Assembly (NCBI GenBank): GCA_031385005.1
Contig: JANNBB010000026.1
Coordinates: 160,940 to 224,939, forward strand
Length of the DNA: 64,000 nucleotides
From: JADKIH01 sp031385005
GTDB lineage: Bacteria > Bacteroidota > Bacteroidia > AKYH767-A > 2013-40CM-41-45
Direction: 5' to 3'
Shown in pieces: positions 16,422-25,232 of this stretch. The position numbers and the translations under genes were made by a program. The notes beneath the pieces are model-generated. The model was not told the DNA's origin, searched no databases, and worked only from the letters and a program-made list of their open reading frames with translations. Positions within the stretch are counted from its first letter, which is position 1. The number at the start of each line of letters is the position of its first letter.

Positions 16422-16501
16422 TGCCCAGGACGAGATTCGAACTCGTACGGTTGCCCGCCACCCCCTCAAAGTGGTGCGTCTGCCAGTTTCGCCACCTGGG
16501 C
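16422..16501 (-). tRNA. tRNA-Leu (anticodon GAG)
   Basis: On the minus strand an 80-nt cloverleaf is readable: acceptor GCCCAGG/CCTGGGC plus A, D region GCGAAACTGGC identical to the neighbouring tRNA, anticodon arm CCACT-TTGAGGG-GGTGG with GAG at 16467-16465, a class II variable arm, and T arm ACGAG-TTCGAAT-CTCGT. CCA is not encoded. It reads CUU and CUC. It is the promoter-proximal member of a two-gene tRNA-Leu unit. Confidence 0.95.
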
Positions 16502-16519
16502 AAGGGACGCAAAAGTAAT

Positions 16520-18559
16520 TTATTTTAGGTATTTTTCTAAAAATCCGAAAAATTCTCTTTGCCACATAATACTATTCTGTGGCTTAAGAACCCAATGGCC
16601 TTCATCCGGGAAACTTAAAAAACGGGCAGGAATTTTCTTCATGCGAGCAGCGGAATAAGCTTCAAGACCTTGCGAGTAAGGAATTCGATAATCTTTTTCA
16701 TTCGATATAATCAAAATAGGTGTATCCCAATTCTGAACGAATCGATGTGGCGAAAACTTGGCATAGCTGATGGGCTGAGGAGTTCTCCAATAAGCACCAT
16801 CGAATTCATAGTTATGGAAAAACAATTCCTCAGTTCCAAGCATACTCTCGAGGTTAAACACGCCGCAATGTGAGATAAATGCTTTGAAACGACGTTGGTG
16901 ATGTCCGGCCAGCCAGAACACAGAATAACCCCCGAAGCTTGCACCTACTGCACCCAGTTTGTGTTTATCGACATAAGGTTGCTGAGAAACACTATCTATG
17001 GCACTCAACAAATCTGTCATCGCTTGTCCACCCCAATCTTTACTGATTTCATCGTTCCACTCTTTCCCAAAGCCCGGTAAACCTCGTCTGTTGGGAGCCA
17101 CAACTATATAACCGTTGGCAGCCATTAATTGAAAATTCCATCGATAAGAGAAAAACTGGCTGACAGTACTTTGCGGTCCACCCTGACAATAAAGAAGTGT
17201 TGGATATTTATTGGCCGGATTAAAATTAGGAGGATAAATAACCCATGTTAACATTTCTTTTCCATCAGAAGTTTTAATCATGAACTTCTTCACTTCACCG
17301 AGTGTTATGGGTGATAATACTTCATCATTTGTGCTTGTTAGTTTTTGGGTTGCTCCAGACTTACTATTCACAGAATAAAGTTCTGTCGGCTCGGAGATTG
17401 ACATACGGGAAGTTAAAATCAAATCATCCTTTCCGGGAGGAGTAACAACTGAAAGTCCGTTGAAATCGGCCACATCCTTGGTTAGCTGCTTTATAGGATT
17501 TTCCATATTCGGGGTGATGTCACAACGAAAAACCTGATCGGTAGCAAGAATATCAGAAATAAAATAGATTGCATCTGACTTACCGGACCAATGAAGATTT
17601 TCAACATTGTATTCAAATCCTTTAGACCAATCCTTTTTTTCTTTCGTTGCGATCGTATAGGTAAACAATCGCTGAAGTGAAGCTTCATTACCGGCTTCTT
17701 CCCAGCTAATCCAAGCGAGTTGTTTACCATCAGGAGAAAAAGCAGGGGCCTTATCATAACCGTTATTTCCGGCTGTTATGTTCGATGTTAATTTACTTGA
17801 AACATCATACAAATAAATTTCAGAATTAGTCTGTATGGCATATTCGAGTCCGGTTACTTTTTTGCAGGTATAAGCTAAAAGCTTTCCATCCGGGCTCCAG
17901 CTTATTTCTTCATCGCCACCGTGTGGTTTCATTGGTGAATCAAAATGTTCTCCCTTCATAATATCGATAGGTTCAGAAGTCAATTTGGTGTCATTTAAAG
18001 AAGCAATAAAAATATGGCTGTAACTCCCATTTGCCCATTGATCCCAGTGTCGCATCATCAAATCACTGTATACATGTCCGGTTGATTTTTTGAGATCCGG
18101 ATATTTATCTTTCCCAAGAAATTTGTCTTCTAAAACATCGATGCTTAACCAGATCATTTTTCCATTTCCGGAAATGCCATAGGTATTTATGTCGTCGGCA
18201 AGATTGGTGACTTGAACTTTATCAGAGCCGTCGACATTCATGCTGAACAACTGACTTCCTGATTTATCGTTGAGGTAATAAATGCGTTTTCCATCGCTGC
18301 TCCAACGCGGTTGCGTTTCATTGCTGGAATCGGCAGCAATAGCTTTGGATGTCCCCGTTGAATAATCGTATAAATAGATGTCTGTATTTCCTTTATTCAT
18401 TTCCACATTAAATCTGCGGATGTTGTATACGGCTTTGTTGCCATCGGGAGATAATTGAGGATCAGAAACCCTACCCAACTGCCAAAGCAATTCAGGAGTG
18501 AGCCAATCGGCAGATACATTTAAAGAAAGAAAAAATAAAATCGGTAAGAGGCGTTTCAT
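16520..18559 (-). CDS. S9 family serine peptidase (prolyl oligopeptidase / acylaminoacyl-peptidase type)
   Basis: The 679-residue protein starts with a signal peptide (MKRLLPILFFLSLNVSA), so it is periplasmic or surface-exposed. Residues ~20-400 form a beta-propeller with repeated blades carrying SPDGN/SPDGK motifs. The C-terminal alpha/beta-hydrolase domain has the nucleophile motif GASFGGYS (Ser near 541), Asp near 622 in NEKDYRIPYSQG, and His near 655 in DEGHWV. An oxyanion/loop segment YCQGGPQS is present. Family enzymes cleave short peptides or release acyl-amino acids or dipeptides. The gene stands alone, with its 3' end 18 bases from the tRNA-Leu(GAG) gene. Confidence 0.94.
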   Translation of the reverse strand: MKRLLPILFFLSLNVSADWLTPELLWQLGRVSDPQLSPDGNKAVYNIRRFNVEMNKGNTDIYLYDYSTGTSKAIAADSSNETQPRWSSDGKRIYYLNDKSGSQLFSMNVDGSDKVQVTNLADDINTYGISGNGKMIWLSIDVLEDKFLGKDKYPDLKKSTGHVYSDLMMRHWDQWANGSYSHIFIASLNDTKLTSEPIDIMKGEHFDSPMKPHGGDEEISWSPDGKLLAYTCKKVTGLEYAIQTNSEIYLYDVSSKLTSNITAGNNGYDKAPAFSPDGKQLAWISWEEAGNEASLQRLFTYTIATKEKKDWSKGFEYNVENLHWSGKSDAIYFISDILATDQVFRCDITPNMENPIKQLTKDVADFNGLSVVTPPGKDDLILTSRMSISEPTELYSVNSKSGATQKLTSTNDEVLSPITLGEVKKFMIKTSDGKEMLTWVIYPPNFNPANKYPTLLYCQGGPQSTVSQFFSYRWNFQLMAANGYIVVAPNRRGLPGFGKEWNDEISKDWGGQAMTDLLSAIDSVSQQPYVDKHKLGAVGASFGGYSVFWLAGHHQRRFKAFISHCGVFNLESMLGTEELFFHNYEFDGAYWRTPQPISYAKFSPHRFVQNWDTPILIISNEKDYRIPYSQGLEAYSAARMKKIPARFLSFPDEGHWVLKPQNSIMWQREFFGFLEKYLK

Positions 18560-18699
18560 TGGATTTCTTTTTTTACGATTAGGTTGAGAATTTTAATTAT
18601 TTATTTCAAATGTTTGTTTGAAGTTGATCAAGAATAATTGAAAAAAGATAGATGCAAGATTATTTTAGAACTTCAGATGCTATTAATTCGAAAGTAGTA

Positions 18700-19446
18700 T
18701 CAATTCATACCTCCGTCAACATGCAAGACTTGTCCGGTAACATAAGCAGACAAATCCGAAGCAAGGAAAAGTACGGCATTGGCGACATCTTCGGGAGTGC
18801 CTCCTCGTTTTAATGGAATAGACTCTCGCCATTGCTTAACGGTTTCGGGAGGAAGCGCATCGGTCATTTCAGTTTCGATGAATCCGGGAGCGATAGCATT
18901 GCAACGAATACTTCTGCTGCCGAGTTCGAGCGCAATTGATTTGGTAAATCCGATGATCCCCGCTTTTGATGCGGCATAATTTGCTTGTCCGGCATTTCCC
19001 TTTACACCCACTAAACTGCTGATATTGATGATACTTCCGGAACGCTGCTTCAACATTGGTCGCTGACACGCTTTCGTAATATTGAAAACAGAATTCAGGT
19101 TAGTTTTAATTACATCGTTGAAGTTTTCCTCAGTCATTCTCATGAGCAGGTTATCTTTGGTAATACCGGCATTATTGACAACGATATCGAGTCGCCCGAA
19201 ATCTGCTACGACTGCAGCAATTAATTCATCGGCCGCTTTAAAATTGGAAGCATCGGACCGATATCCTTTTGCTTTAACACCAAATGCAGCCAGTTCGGTT
19301 TCGAGAGCCAGGCCTTTTTCAACAGAAGACAAGTAAGTAAAAGCAACATCGGCACCGGCTTGAGCAAGTTTAAAAGCGATTCCGCGACCGATTCCTTTAG
19401 AAGCTCCTGTTACGAGGGCAGTTTTACCTGATAGTAATTTTTCCAA
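18700..19446 (-). CDS. fabG: 3-oxoacyl-[acyl-carrier-protein] reductase
   Basis: The 248-residue short-chain dehydrogenase reduces 3-oxoacyl-ACP with NADPH in fatty-acid elongation. Seen in the sequence are the cofactor loop TGASKGIG (13-20), NNAG (91-94), the catalytic Ser near 143, Tyr157 and Lys161 in NYAASKAG, and the FabG-typical end DLSAYVTGQVLHVDGGMN. Length and motifs match FabG closely rather than a generic SDR. No other fab gene is adjacent; the neighbours are an S9 and a divergent M16 peptidase gene, so it seems to be a single-gene unit. Confidence 0.94.
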   Translation of the reverse strand: MEKLLSGKTALVTGASKGIGRGIAFKLAQAGADVAFTYLSSVEKGLALETELAAFGVKAKGYRSDASNFKAADELIAAVVADFGRLDIVVNNAGITKDNLLMRMTEENFNDVIKTNLNSVFNITKACQRPMLKQRSGSIINISSLVGVKGNAGQANYAASKAGIIGFTKSIALELGSRSIRCNAIAPGFIETEMTDALPPETVKQWRESIPLKRGGTPEDVANAVLFLASDLSAYVTGQVLHVDGGMN

Positions 19447-19575
19447 AATATTGAGGTTTTGCGCAAATTAAAAAAAAAACTTTGAGTGAAGCTATTAAAA
19501 AGCTCTTAATGTTTGTTAACAATTCTTGCCCGAATTGAGGTATTTGATACATTTACGGCTTAACTAAAAACCATC

Positions 19576-22308
19576 ATGAAAAAATATTTTAATATTCTAT
19601 CTCTTGTTTTCTTTATTACCGTAGCGAAAACAAATGCTCAGAAGCCCGAAGCTGCGGCTCCTGTAAAAGTAACTTCTGTAGAAGGTATAACAGAATATAA
19701 GCTCAATAATGGCTTACGTGTATTACTTTTTCCGGATCCTTCAAAAGCTACCATTACTGTCAATGTAACTTACCTGGTAGGATCGCGCATGGAAGGTTAT
19801 GGCGAAACCGGTATGGCTCATTTACTTGAGCACATGGTCTTCAAAGGCTCTACCAAGCATCCGAACATCCCACAAGAACTTACTTCGCATGGGGCAGGTC
19901 CAAATGGTTCTACGTGGTATGACAGAACAAATTATTTTGAGACAGTATCTGCAACGGATGAGAATCTAAATTGGGCACTTGATTTAGAAAGTGACCGCAT
20001 GGTCAATTCATTTATTAAGAATGAAGATTTACAGACAGAGTTTTCTGTTGTTAGAAATGAATTCGAAGCAGGAGAAAATGACCCTTCCGGTGTTTTGATG
20101 GAGCGCATTTATTCAACTGCATATCTCTGGCACAATTACGGAAAATCAACAATTGGTTCTAAAGAAGATATTGAAAAAGTACCCATCGATAACCTGAAAG
20201 CTTTTTATAAAAAATATTATCAACCGGACATGGCAGTGTTAACGGTTGCCGGAAAAATCGACGAACAAAAAACACTGGCACTTGTCAATAAATATTTCGG
20301 GGCTATTCCAAAGCCAACGCGTAAAATTCAGGAACCCTATACAGTTGAGCCCGCACAGGACGGAGAAAGAAGTGTAACACTTCGCCGTGTAGGTGATGTT
20401 CAGGTAGCAGCTTGCGGTTATCATATCTGTGCCGGTTCTCATCCGGATTATGCAGCTACTGATGTGTTGCAGGAAATTCTTACCAACACACCATCCGGAC
20501 GACTTTATAAAGCGCTCGTTGAAAGTAAAAAGGCATCTTCTATTTATGGATTTTCGCTTCCATCAAAAGACCCGGGATACATGTATTTTGGAGTTGAAGT
20601 TCCGAAAGATAAATCGCTTGATGACGTACAAAAAACCATGTTCGATTTACTCGACAACATGAAGAACAATCCTGCTACGGCAGAAGAAACACAACGAGCA
20701 AAAGACAACATATTGAAATACTACAATATGATGTATAACAACAGCGATAATATCGGCACATTATTAAGTGAGTTTATTGCGCAAGGCGACTGGAGATTGT
20801 TATTTAAATACCGCGACAACATTGAAAATGTAAAACCAGAAGATGTAACCCGTGTGATGGCAACGTACTACAAACCCTCCAATCGTACAAGTGGAGTATT
20901 TATTCCTGAAAAAAATCCGGATCGCGTAATCATTCCAACGGCTCCTGATTTGGCAACTGCTATGAAAGACTTCAAAGGAAAAGAAGCACTTGCATCAGCA
21001 GAAGCTTTCGATCCATCTCCGGCAAACATCGATGCACGCACTGTGCGTGGCACAATCCCCGGAGGAACAAGCTATGCACTGTTACCAAAGACTACTCGTG
21101 GTGGAGCAGTAAAAATGAAAATCACTTTGAATATCGGCTCTGAAAATTCGCTGAAGAATAAAGGCGAGATCATTGGGCTTACCGCTTCCATGTTAATGAA
21201 TGGAACCAAAAGCAAAACAAGAGAACAAATCAACGATGAATTGGCTAAACTGAAAACACAAATTGATATTTTTGCGGATGGACAAAAAGTTGTACTCAGT
21301 CTTGAGTCTACGAAAGAAAATATGAAAGCCGCCCTTGATCTTTCACGTCAAATTCTTCGTGAACCATCGTTCCCTGTAAACGAATTTGATAAACTCAAAC
21401 AGAAAAGACTCACAGACATTGATCAGCAGAAGAGCGAACCACAAGCAATTGCAGGAACTGTTTTCGCCAAAATGTCTACCAATTACGACCCTTCAGACTT
21501 TCGTTACGCAACTTCTTTCGATGAACAAACGGCAGAAGTAAATAAAGTAACGCTCGATGCAGTCAAGAAGTTTTATTCAGATTTCTATAACAGTGAAAAA
21601 GCAACAGTTGTTATCATTGGAGATTTTGATAAAACGCAGGTATTAACAGACTTGACAAGTATGTTACAAAACTGGACATCTCCTGAGAAATACACGTTTG
21701 CTTCAACAAAATTCTATGATGCTCCTGTGAAAAAAGAAAAAATTAATACCCCTGATAAAACAAATGCCATGTTAGTTGCCGGCTGCAACCTGGAACTGGC
21801 AGATATAAACCCTGACTTCCCAGCTTTGATAATGGGTAACTTTGTTTTAGGAGGCGGATTTTTGAATTCACGATTAGCGACTCGCATTCGTCAAAAAGAG
21901 GGAATCAGTTACGGTGTCGGATCGTATATTCGTCCGGGCGATTTTGATTCCAACGGAAATTTCGGCGCTTATGCAATTTACAATCCGGAAAACTCTCAAA
22001 AACTTGTTGCTGCATTCAACGAAGAGATTGCCCGAATTCTTAAAGACGGTCTCACTGATCAAGAGCTTGCAGATGCAAAATCAGGATTTTTACAGACACG
22101 CAGCAGGTATCGTTCACAAGACGACTATCTCCTCGACAAACTATCTAAATATTTAGTAATTAACAGAACTTTCAAATGGGATGCTGATCAGGAAAAAGTT
22201 ATCGAAGGATTGACAACTGCACAAATTAATACAACTTTAAAGAAATGGATAAAGCCTGAAAAAATTATAATGGTTGAGGCGGGTGATTTTGAATCGAAGA
22301 AAAATTAA
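19576..22308 (+). CDS. M16 family zinc metallopeptidase (two-domain, insulinase/PqqL-like)
   Basis: The 910-residue protein has a signal peptide (MKKYFNILSLVFFITVAKTNAQ), so it is exported. The first M16 half has the inverted zinc motif HLLEH (82-86) and the distal zinc Glu at residue 162 in VVRNEFEAGEND, 76 residues later as expected. The second half, from ~500, is an M16_C-like domain with RIRQKEGISYGVGSY, the usual substrate-clamp signature, and lacks a zinc motif as normal. Such enzymes degrade peptides inside a closed chamber. Full-length relatives fuse both halves on one chain, as here. It converges with sucD across a strong hairpin. Confidence 0.95.
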   Translation: MKKYFNILSLVFFITVAKTNAQKPEAAAPVKVTSVEGITEYKLNNGLRVLLFPDPSKATITVNVTYLVGSRMEGYGETGMAHLLEHMVFKGSTKHPNIPQELTSHGAGPNGSTWYDRTNYFETVSATDENLNWALDLESDRMVNSFIKNEDLQTEFSVVRNEFEAGENDPSGVLMERIYSTAYLWHNYGKSTIGSKEDIEKVPIDNLKAFYKKYYQPDMAVLTVAGKIDEQKTLALVNKYFGAIPKPTRKIQEPYTVEPAQDGERSVTLRRVGDVQVAACGYHICAGSHPDYAATDVLQEILTNTPSGRLYKALVESKKASSIYGFSLPSKDPGYMYFGVEVPKDKSLDDVQKTMFDLLDNMKNNPATAEETQRAKDNILKYYNMMYNNSDNIGTLLSEFIAQGDWRLLFKYRDNIENVKPEDVTRVMATYYKPSNRTSGVFIPEKNPDRVIIPTAPDLATAMKDFKGKEALASAEAFDPSPANIDARTVRGTIPGGTSYALLPKTTRGGAVKMKITLNIGSENSLKNKGEIIGLTASMLMNGTKSKTREQINDELAKLKTQIDIFADGQKVVLSLESTKENMKAALDLSRQILREPSFPVNEFDKLKQKRLTDIDQQKSEPQAIAGTVFAKMSTNYDPSDFRYATSFDEQTAEVNKVTLDAVKKFYSDFYNSEKATVVIIGDFDKTQVLTDLTSMLQNWTSPEKYTFASTKFYDAPVKKEKINTPDKTNAMLVAGCNLELADINPDFPALIMGNFVLGGGFLNSRLATRIRQKEGISYGVGSYIRPGDFDSNGNFGAYAIYNPENSQKLVAAFNEEIARILKDGLTDQELADAKSGFLQTRSRYRSQDDYLLDKLSKYLVINRTFKWDADQEKVIEGLTTAQINTTLKKWIKPEKIIMVEAGDFESKKN

Positions 22309-22315
22309 TTCGTTG

Positions 22316-22365
22316 ATTCGTTGATTCGTTAATTAGCTAATGGGCTAATTAACGAATCAACGAAT
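22316..22365. terminator. Perfect 22-bp inverted repeat between convergent genes
   Basis: Arms ATTCGTTGATTCGTTAATTAGC and its exact complement flank a 6-base TAATGG loop; the first arm is itself made of repeated ATTCGTTG. It lies 7 bases after the M16 stop and 9 bases before the sucD stop, with A/T runs on both sides, so it probably terminates both genes. Confidence 0.8.
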
Positions 22366-22374
22366 TAAAAAAAT

Positions 22375-23259
22375 TTAAGCGACAACTTTTACACCGATTA
22401 CTTTTGCCATAGTTACTCCAATTACAGCAGGAGATTCAACTACATGTATTCCGCATTCTCGCATGATTTTCATTTTTGCTGCGGCAGTATCGTCGGCACC
22501 TCCGACAATTGCGCCGGCATGACCCATTCTGCGACCGGCAGGAGCAGTTTGACCGGCAATGAAACCTACAACTGGCTTTCGTGAATTTTCTTTAATCCAT
22601 CGAGCGGCTTCTGCTTCCAGACTTCCACCGATTTCGCCAATCATTACAATTCCATCCGTATCTTTATCATTCATAAAAAGTTCAACAGCTTCTTTTGTAG
22701 TGGTTCCGATTATTGGGTCACCTCCTATTCCAATGGCTGTTGAAATACCGAGTCCGGCTTTTACAACCTGATCGGCAGCTTCATAAGTAAGAGTTCCGGA
22801 TTTAGAGACGATTCCGATGCGCCCTTTTTTAAACACGAACCCCGGCATGATACCAACTTTACATTCACCGGCAGTAATGATTCCCGGGCAATTTGGTCCG
22901 ATGAGTCGAGCCGAACGTGAAGAAAGATAGTTTTTAACGACAATCATATCCTTTACAGGAATTCCTTCAGTGATAGTAACAATAAGACGTATTCCGGCAT
23001 CGGCGGCTTCCATAATAGCATCTGCGGCAAAAGCCGGAGGAACAAAGATTATGGAAACATCTGCTCCGGTTTGCTTGACGGCATCACTAACGGTATTGAA
23101 GACAGGACGGTCGAGGTGAGTGGTGCCACCTTTACCAGGAGTTACACCACCGGCAACTAGGGTTCCGTATTCGATCATTTGCTGGGCATGAAATGTTCCT
23201 TCACTGCCTGTGAAACCCTGAACGATGATTTTGCTTTGTTTGTTGACGAGTATGCTCAT
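22375..23259 (-). CDS. sucD: Succinate-CoA ligase (ADP-forming) alpha subunit
   Basis: The 294-residue protein is the CoA-binding and phospho-histidine subunit of succinyl-CoA synthetase. It has MSILVNKQSKIIVQGFTGSEGTFH (given as KIIVQGFTGSEGTFH), GGVTPGKGGT, the CoA site with SGTLTYEAADQV, GIGIGGDPIIGTT-like TAIGIGGDPIIG, and the catalytic phospho-His in GHAGAIVGG near residue 246. Length is typical. Its beta partner sucC is 14 kb away at 7798-8988 on the same strand. The gene is divergent from mnmE with a 163-base spacer and convergent with the M16 gene. Confidence 0.97.
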   Translation of the reverse strand: MSILVNKQSKIIVQGFTGSEGTFHAQQMIEYGTLVAGGVTPGKGGTTHLDRPVFNTVSDAVKQTGADVSIIFVPPAFAADAIMEAADAGIRLIVTITEGIPVKDMIVVKNYLSSRSARLIGPNCPGIITAGECKVGIMPGFVFKKGRIGIVSKSGTLTYEAADQVVKAGLGISTAIGIGGDPIIGTTTKEAVELFMNDKDTDGIVMIGEIGGSLEAEAARWIKENSRKPVVGFIAGQTAPAGRRMGHAGAIVGGADDTAAAKMKIMRECGIHVVESPAVIGVTMAKVIGVKVVA

Positions 23260-23422
23260 GCTGATAACTTTTATGATTGCTTTTAAGTGTTCAAAAATGC
23301 GGATTTCTTTGTAAGAAGTTCGAGTAAGATGGATTATTATCTAACAATTCAAACAAAGTAATTCAACTTCGCATGCGAAAATAGATATTTTAACAATAAT
23401 TCATACAAATCTATCCAAACAG

Positions 23423-24850
23423 TTGAATCTTAGTCCTATTTTTACCGCTGTGAGGACATTTAATAACGACGATACGATAGTTGCCCTGGCAACAGGAGGC
23501 GGAATTGCGGCTATTGCAGTAATCCGGCTGAGTGGAAAAGAATCATTTACTGTTGCCCAAAAGATTTTTTTTCCGGCAAAAGGGAAGAAGAAACCCATAG
23601 CAGACTATAAAACCCATACACTTCACTTTGGCTCCATAAAGGAAAACGACAGGTTAATTGACGAAGTTTTATTGTCAGTGATGAAAGGTCCGCACAGTTT
23701 TACGGGAGAAGATACGATTGAAATTTCCTGTCACGGATCAACCTATGTTCAGCAGAAAATATTGGAGCTTTGTTTGGCCAATGGAGCACGGCTGGCAGAT
23801 CCGGGAGAGTTTACGATGCGTGCTTTTCTGAATGGGAAGATGGACCTGACACAGGCAGAGGCAGTAGCAGATCTGATTGCTTCTGATTCGTCGGGTGCAC
23901 ACAGCTTGGCGATGAAACAAATGCGCGGAGGATTTTCAGAAGAGATAAAAAAATTAAGAAACGAACTCATTCACTTTGCCAGCTTGATAGAATTGGAACT
24001 CGACTTTGCAGAAGAAGATGTTGAATTTGCCAACAGAGGACATTTGCGTGAAACGATTGATAATATATTAAGAGTTATTGAAAAGCTGGTGCGCTCGTTT
24101 GAATTTGGCAATGTTATACGAAAAGGAATTCCGGTTGTGATAGCAGGCAGACCTAATGCAGGTAAATCAACACTACTGAATGCCTTGCTGAATGAGAACA
24201 GAGCCATTGTAAGTGAGACAGAAGGAACAACGCGAGATACGATTGAGGAAGAAATTACACTCGAAGGAGTCAAATTCCGCTTCATCGATACGGCCGGACT
24301 GAGAGAGACACATGATGCGATTGAGAAAATAGGTGTGTCAAAGACTTTTGAGAAGATGAATGAGAGTCCGGTTATACTATACATTTTCGATGTAATAGGA
24401 ACAACAGGCAATCAATTGTATGCAGAACTTGAAAAACTAAAGAGCAACGTAACACCCGGCGTTCGAATAATTCCGGTTGGAAATAAAATCGATGCAGTTA
24501 GTATTTACAATGTTGAGCAGGCATATAGTATGATTAAGAATCCTATTTTCATTTCCGCCAGAGACAAAACCAATATAGACCAGCTTCGAAATCTTCTTTT
24601 ATCGCTTTACTCGCATGGGAAAATCGAAGCCAATAATTCCATCGTTACCAGCGCAAGACATGTGGATGCATTGAAACATACGGCTGAATGCCTGCAGCGT
24701 GTATACAACGGACTTTTAGGAAATCTCACTAACGATTTCATTGCCGCCGACCTCCGTCATGCAATGAATTACCTCGGTGAAATTACCGGGGAAATATCTA
24801 CGGATGATTTGTTGGAGAATATTTTTTCGAAGTTTTGTATTGGAAAGTGA
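23423..24850 (+). CDS. mnmE: tRNA uridine-5-carboxymethylaminomethyl modification GTPase
   Basis: The 475-residue GTPase works with MnmG to modify the wobble uridine of certain tRNAs. It has an N-terminal formyl-THF-binding domain (ALATGGGIAAIAVIRLSG; FTGEDTIEISCHGS), a helical domain, and an inserted G domain with GRPNAGKST (242-250), a DTAG box and NKID. It ends with the obligate CIGK. There is no ATG near the start: TTG at 23423 and GTG at 23450 are both in frame, and homologues usually begin just before NDDTIVALAT, so GTG 23450 (466 residues) is a good alternative. The unusual start codon is the only oddity. Confidence 0.96.
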   Translation: MNLSPIFTAVRTFNNDDTIVALATGGGIAAIAVIRLSGKESFTVAQKIFFPAKGKKKPIADYKTHTLHFGSIKENDRLIDEVLLSVMKGPHSFTGEDTIEISCHGSTYVQQKILELCLANGARLADPGEFTMRAFLNGKMDLTQAEAVADLIASDSSGAHSLAMKQMRGGFSEEIKKLRNELIHFASLIELELDFAEEDVEFANRGHLRETIDNILRVIEKLVRSFEFGNVIRKGIPVVIAGRPNAGKSTLLNALLNENRAIVSETEGTTRDTIEEEITLEGVKFRFIDTAGLRETHDAIEKIGVSKTFEKMNESPVILYIFDVIGTTGNQLYAELEKLKSNVTPGVRIIPVGNKIDAVSIYNVEQAYSMIKNPIFISARDKTNIDQLRNLLLSLYSHGKIEANNSIVTSARHVDALKHTAECLQRVYNGLLGNLTNDFIAADLRHAMNYLGEITGEISTDDLLENIFSKFCIGK

Positions 24851-24873
24851 TTCTATTTAAAATATAAATTACT

Positions 24874-24900
24874 ACTCCGCTTTTGTGCGGAGTTTTTTTT
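24874..24900 (+). terminator. Rho-independent terminator of mnmE
   Basis: A perfect 7-bp stem ACTCCGC/GCGGAGT with a TTTTGT loop is followed by eight Ts, 23 bases after the mnmE stop codon. Confidence 0.92.
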
Positions 24901-24959
24901 GTGTGTTAGTTTTTCGCATATAATGGGTTTTTATTGAGAGGATTTTATTGAATTTTTGT

Positions 24960-25022
24960 ACTTCGGCGGGCTCTACTTCGGCGGGCTCAGTAGGCGGGGC
25001 TTCGGCAAGCTCAGCGAACGGT
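24960..25022. repeat. Degenerate CTTCGGCAAGCTCAGC-type repeat copies
   Basis: Three partial copies occur: CTTCGGCGGGCTCTA, CTTCGGCGGGCTCAG and CTTCGGCAAGCTCAGCGAACGG. This is the non-coding border of the repeat cluster around the GIY-YIG gene. Confidence 0.8.
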
Positions 25023-25049
25023 GGTTATGAAAAGTTCTGTGGGCTTCGA

Positions 25050-25153
25050 ATCCAACTGTGGCAGAGCTTGTTCCAACTCTGGCTGAGCTTGTTCCAACTG
25101 TGCTGAGCTTGATACAACTGTGGCTGAGCTTGATACAACTGTGGCTGAGCTTG
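25050..25153. repeat. 21-bp tandem array (5 units) with GCTGAGCTTG core
   Basis: Five units of the type TCCAACTGTGGCTGAGCTTG follow with periods of 21, 20, 21 and 21 bases. The core GCTGAGCTTG is the reverse complement of CAAGCTCAGC found in the coding repeats downstream. The array is followed by TCGAAGCCACGG. It lies between the mnmE terminator and the GIY-YIG start. Confidence 0.92.
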
Positions 25154-25232
25154 TCGAAGCCACGGTTGTAGCAAGCTCAACTGCCAGTTATCTCCACACA
25201 AAATAATTTCTAAAAACTTAACTCTTTTTAAA

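Noticed and set aside
16247..16658. Plus-strand frames across the tRNA-Leu genes
   Set aside because: They read through two tRNA genes on the opposite strand; short frames over tRNAs are a common annotation error.
23971..24411. A 146-codon minus-strand frame opposite mnmE
   Set aside because: It is a Ser-rich antisense shadow of the G domain.
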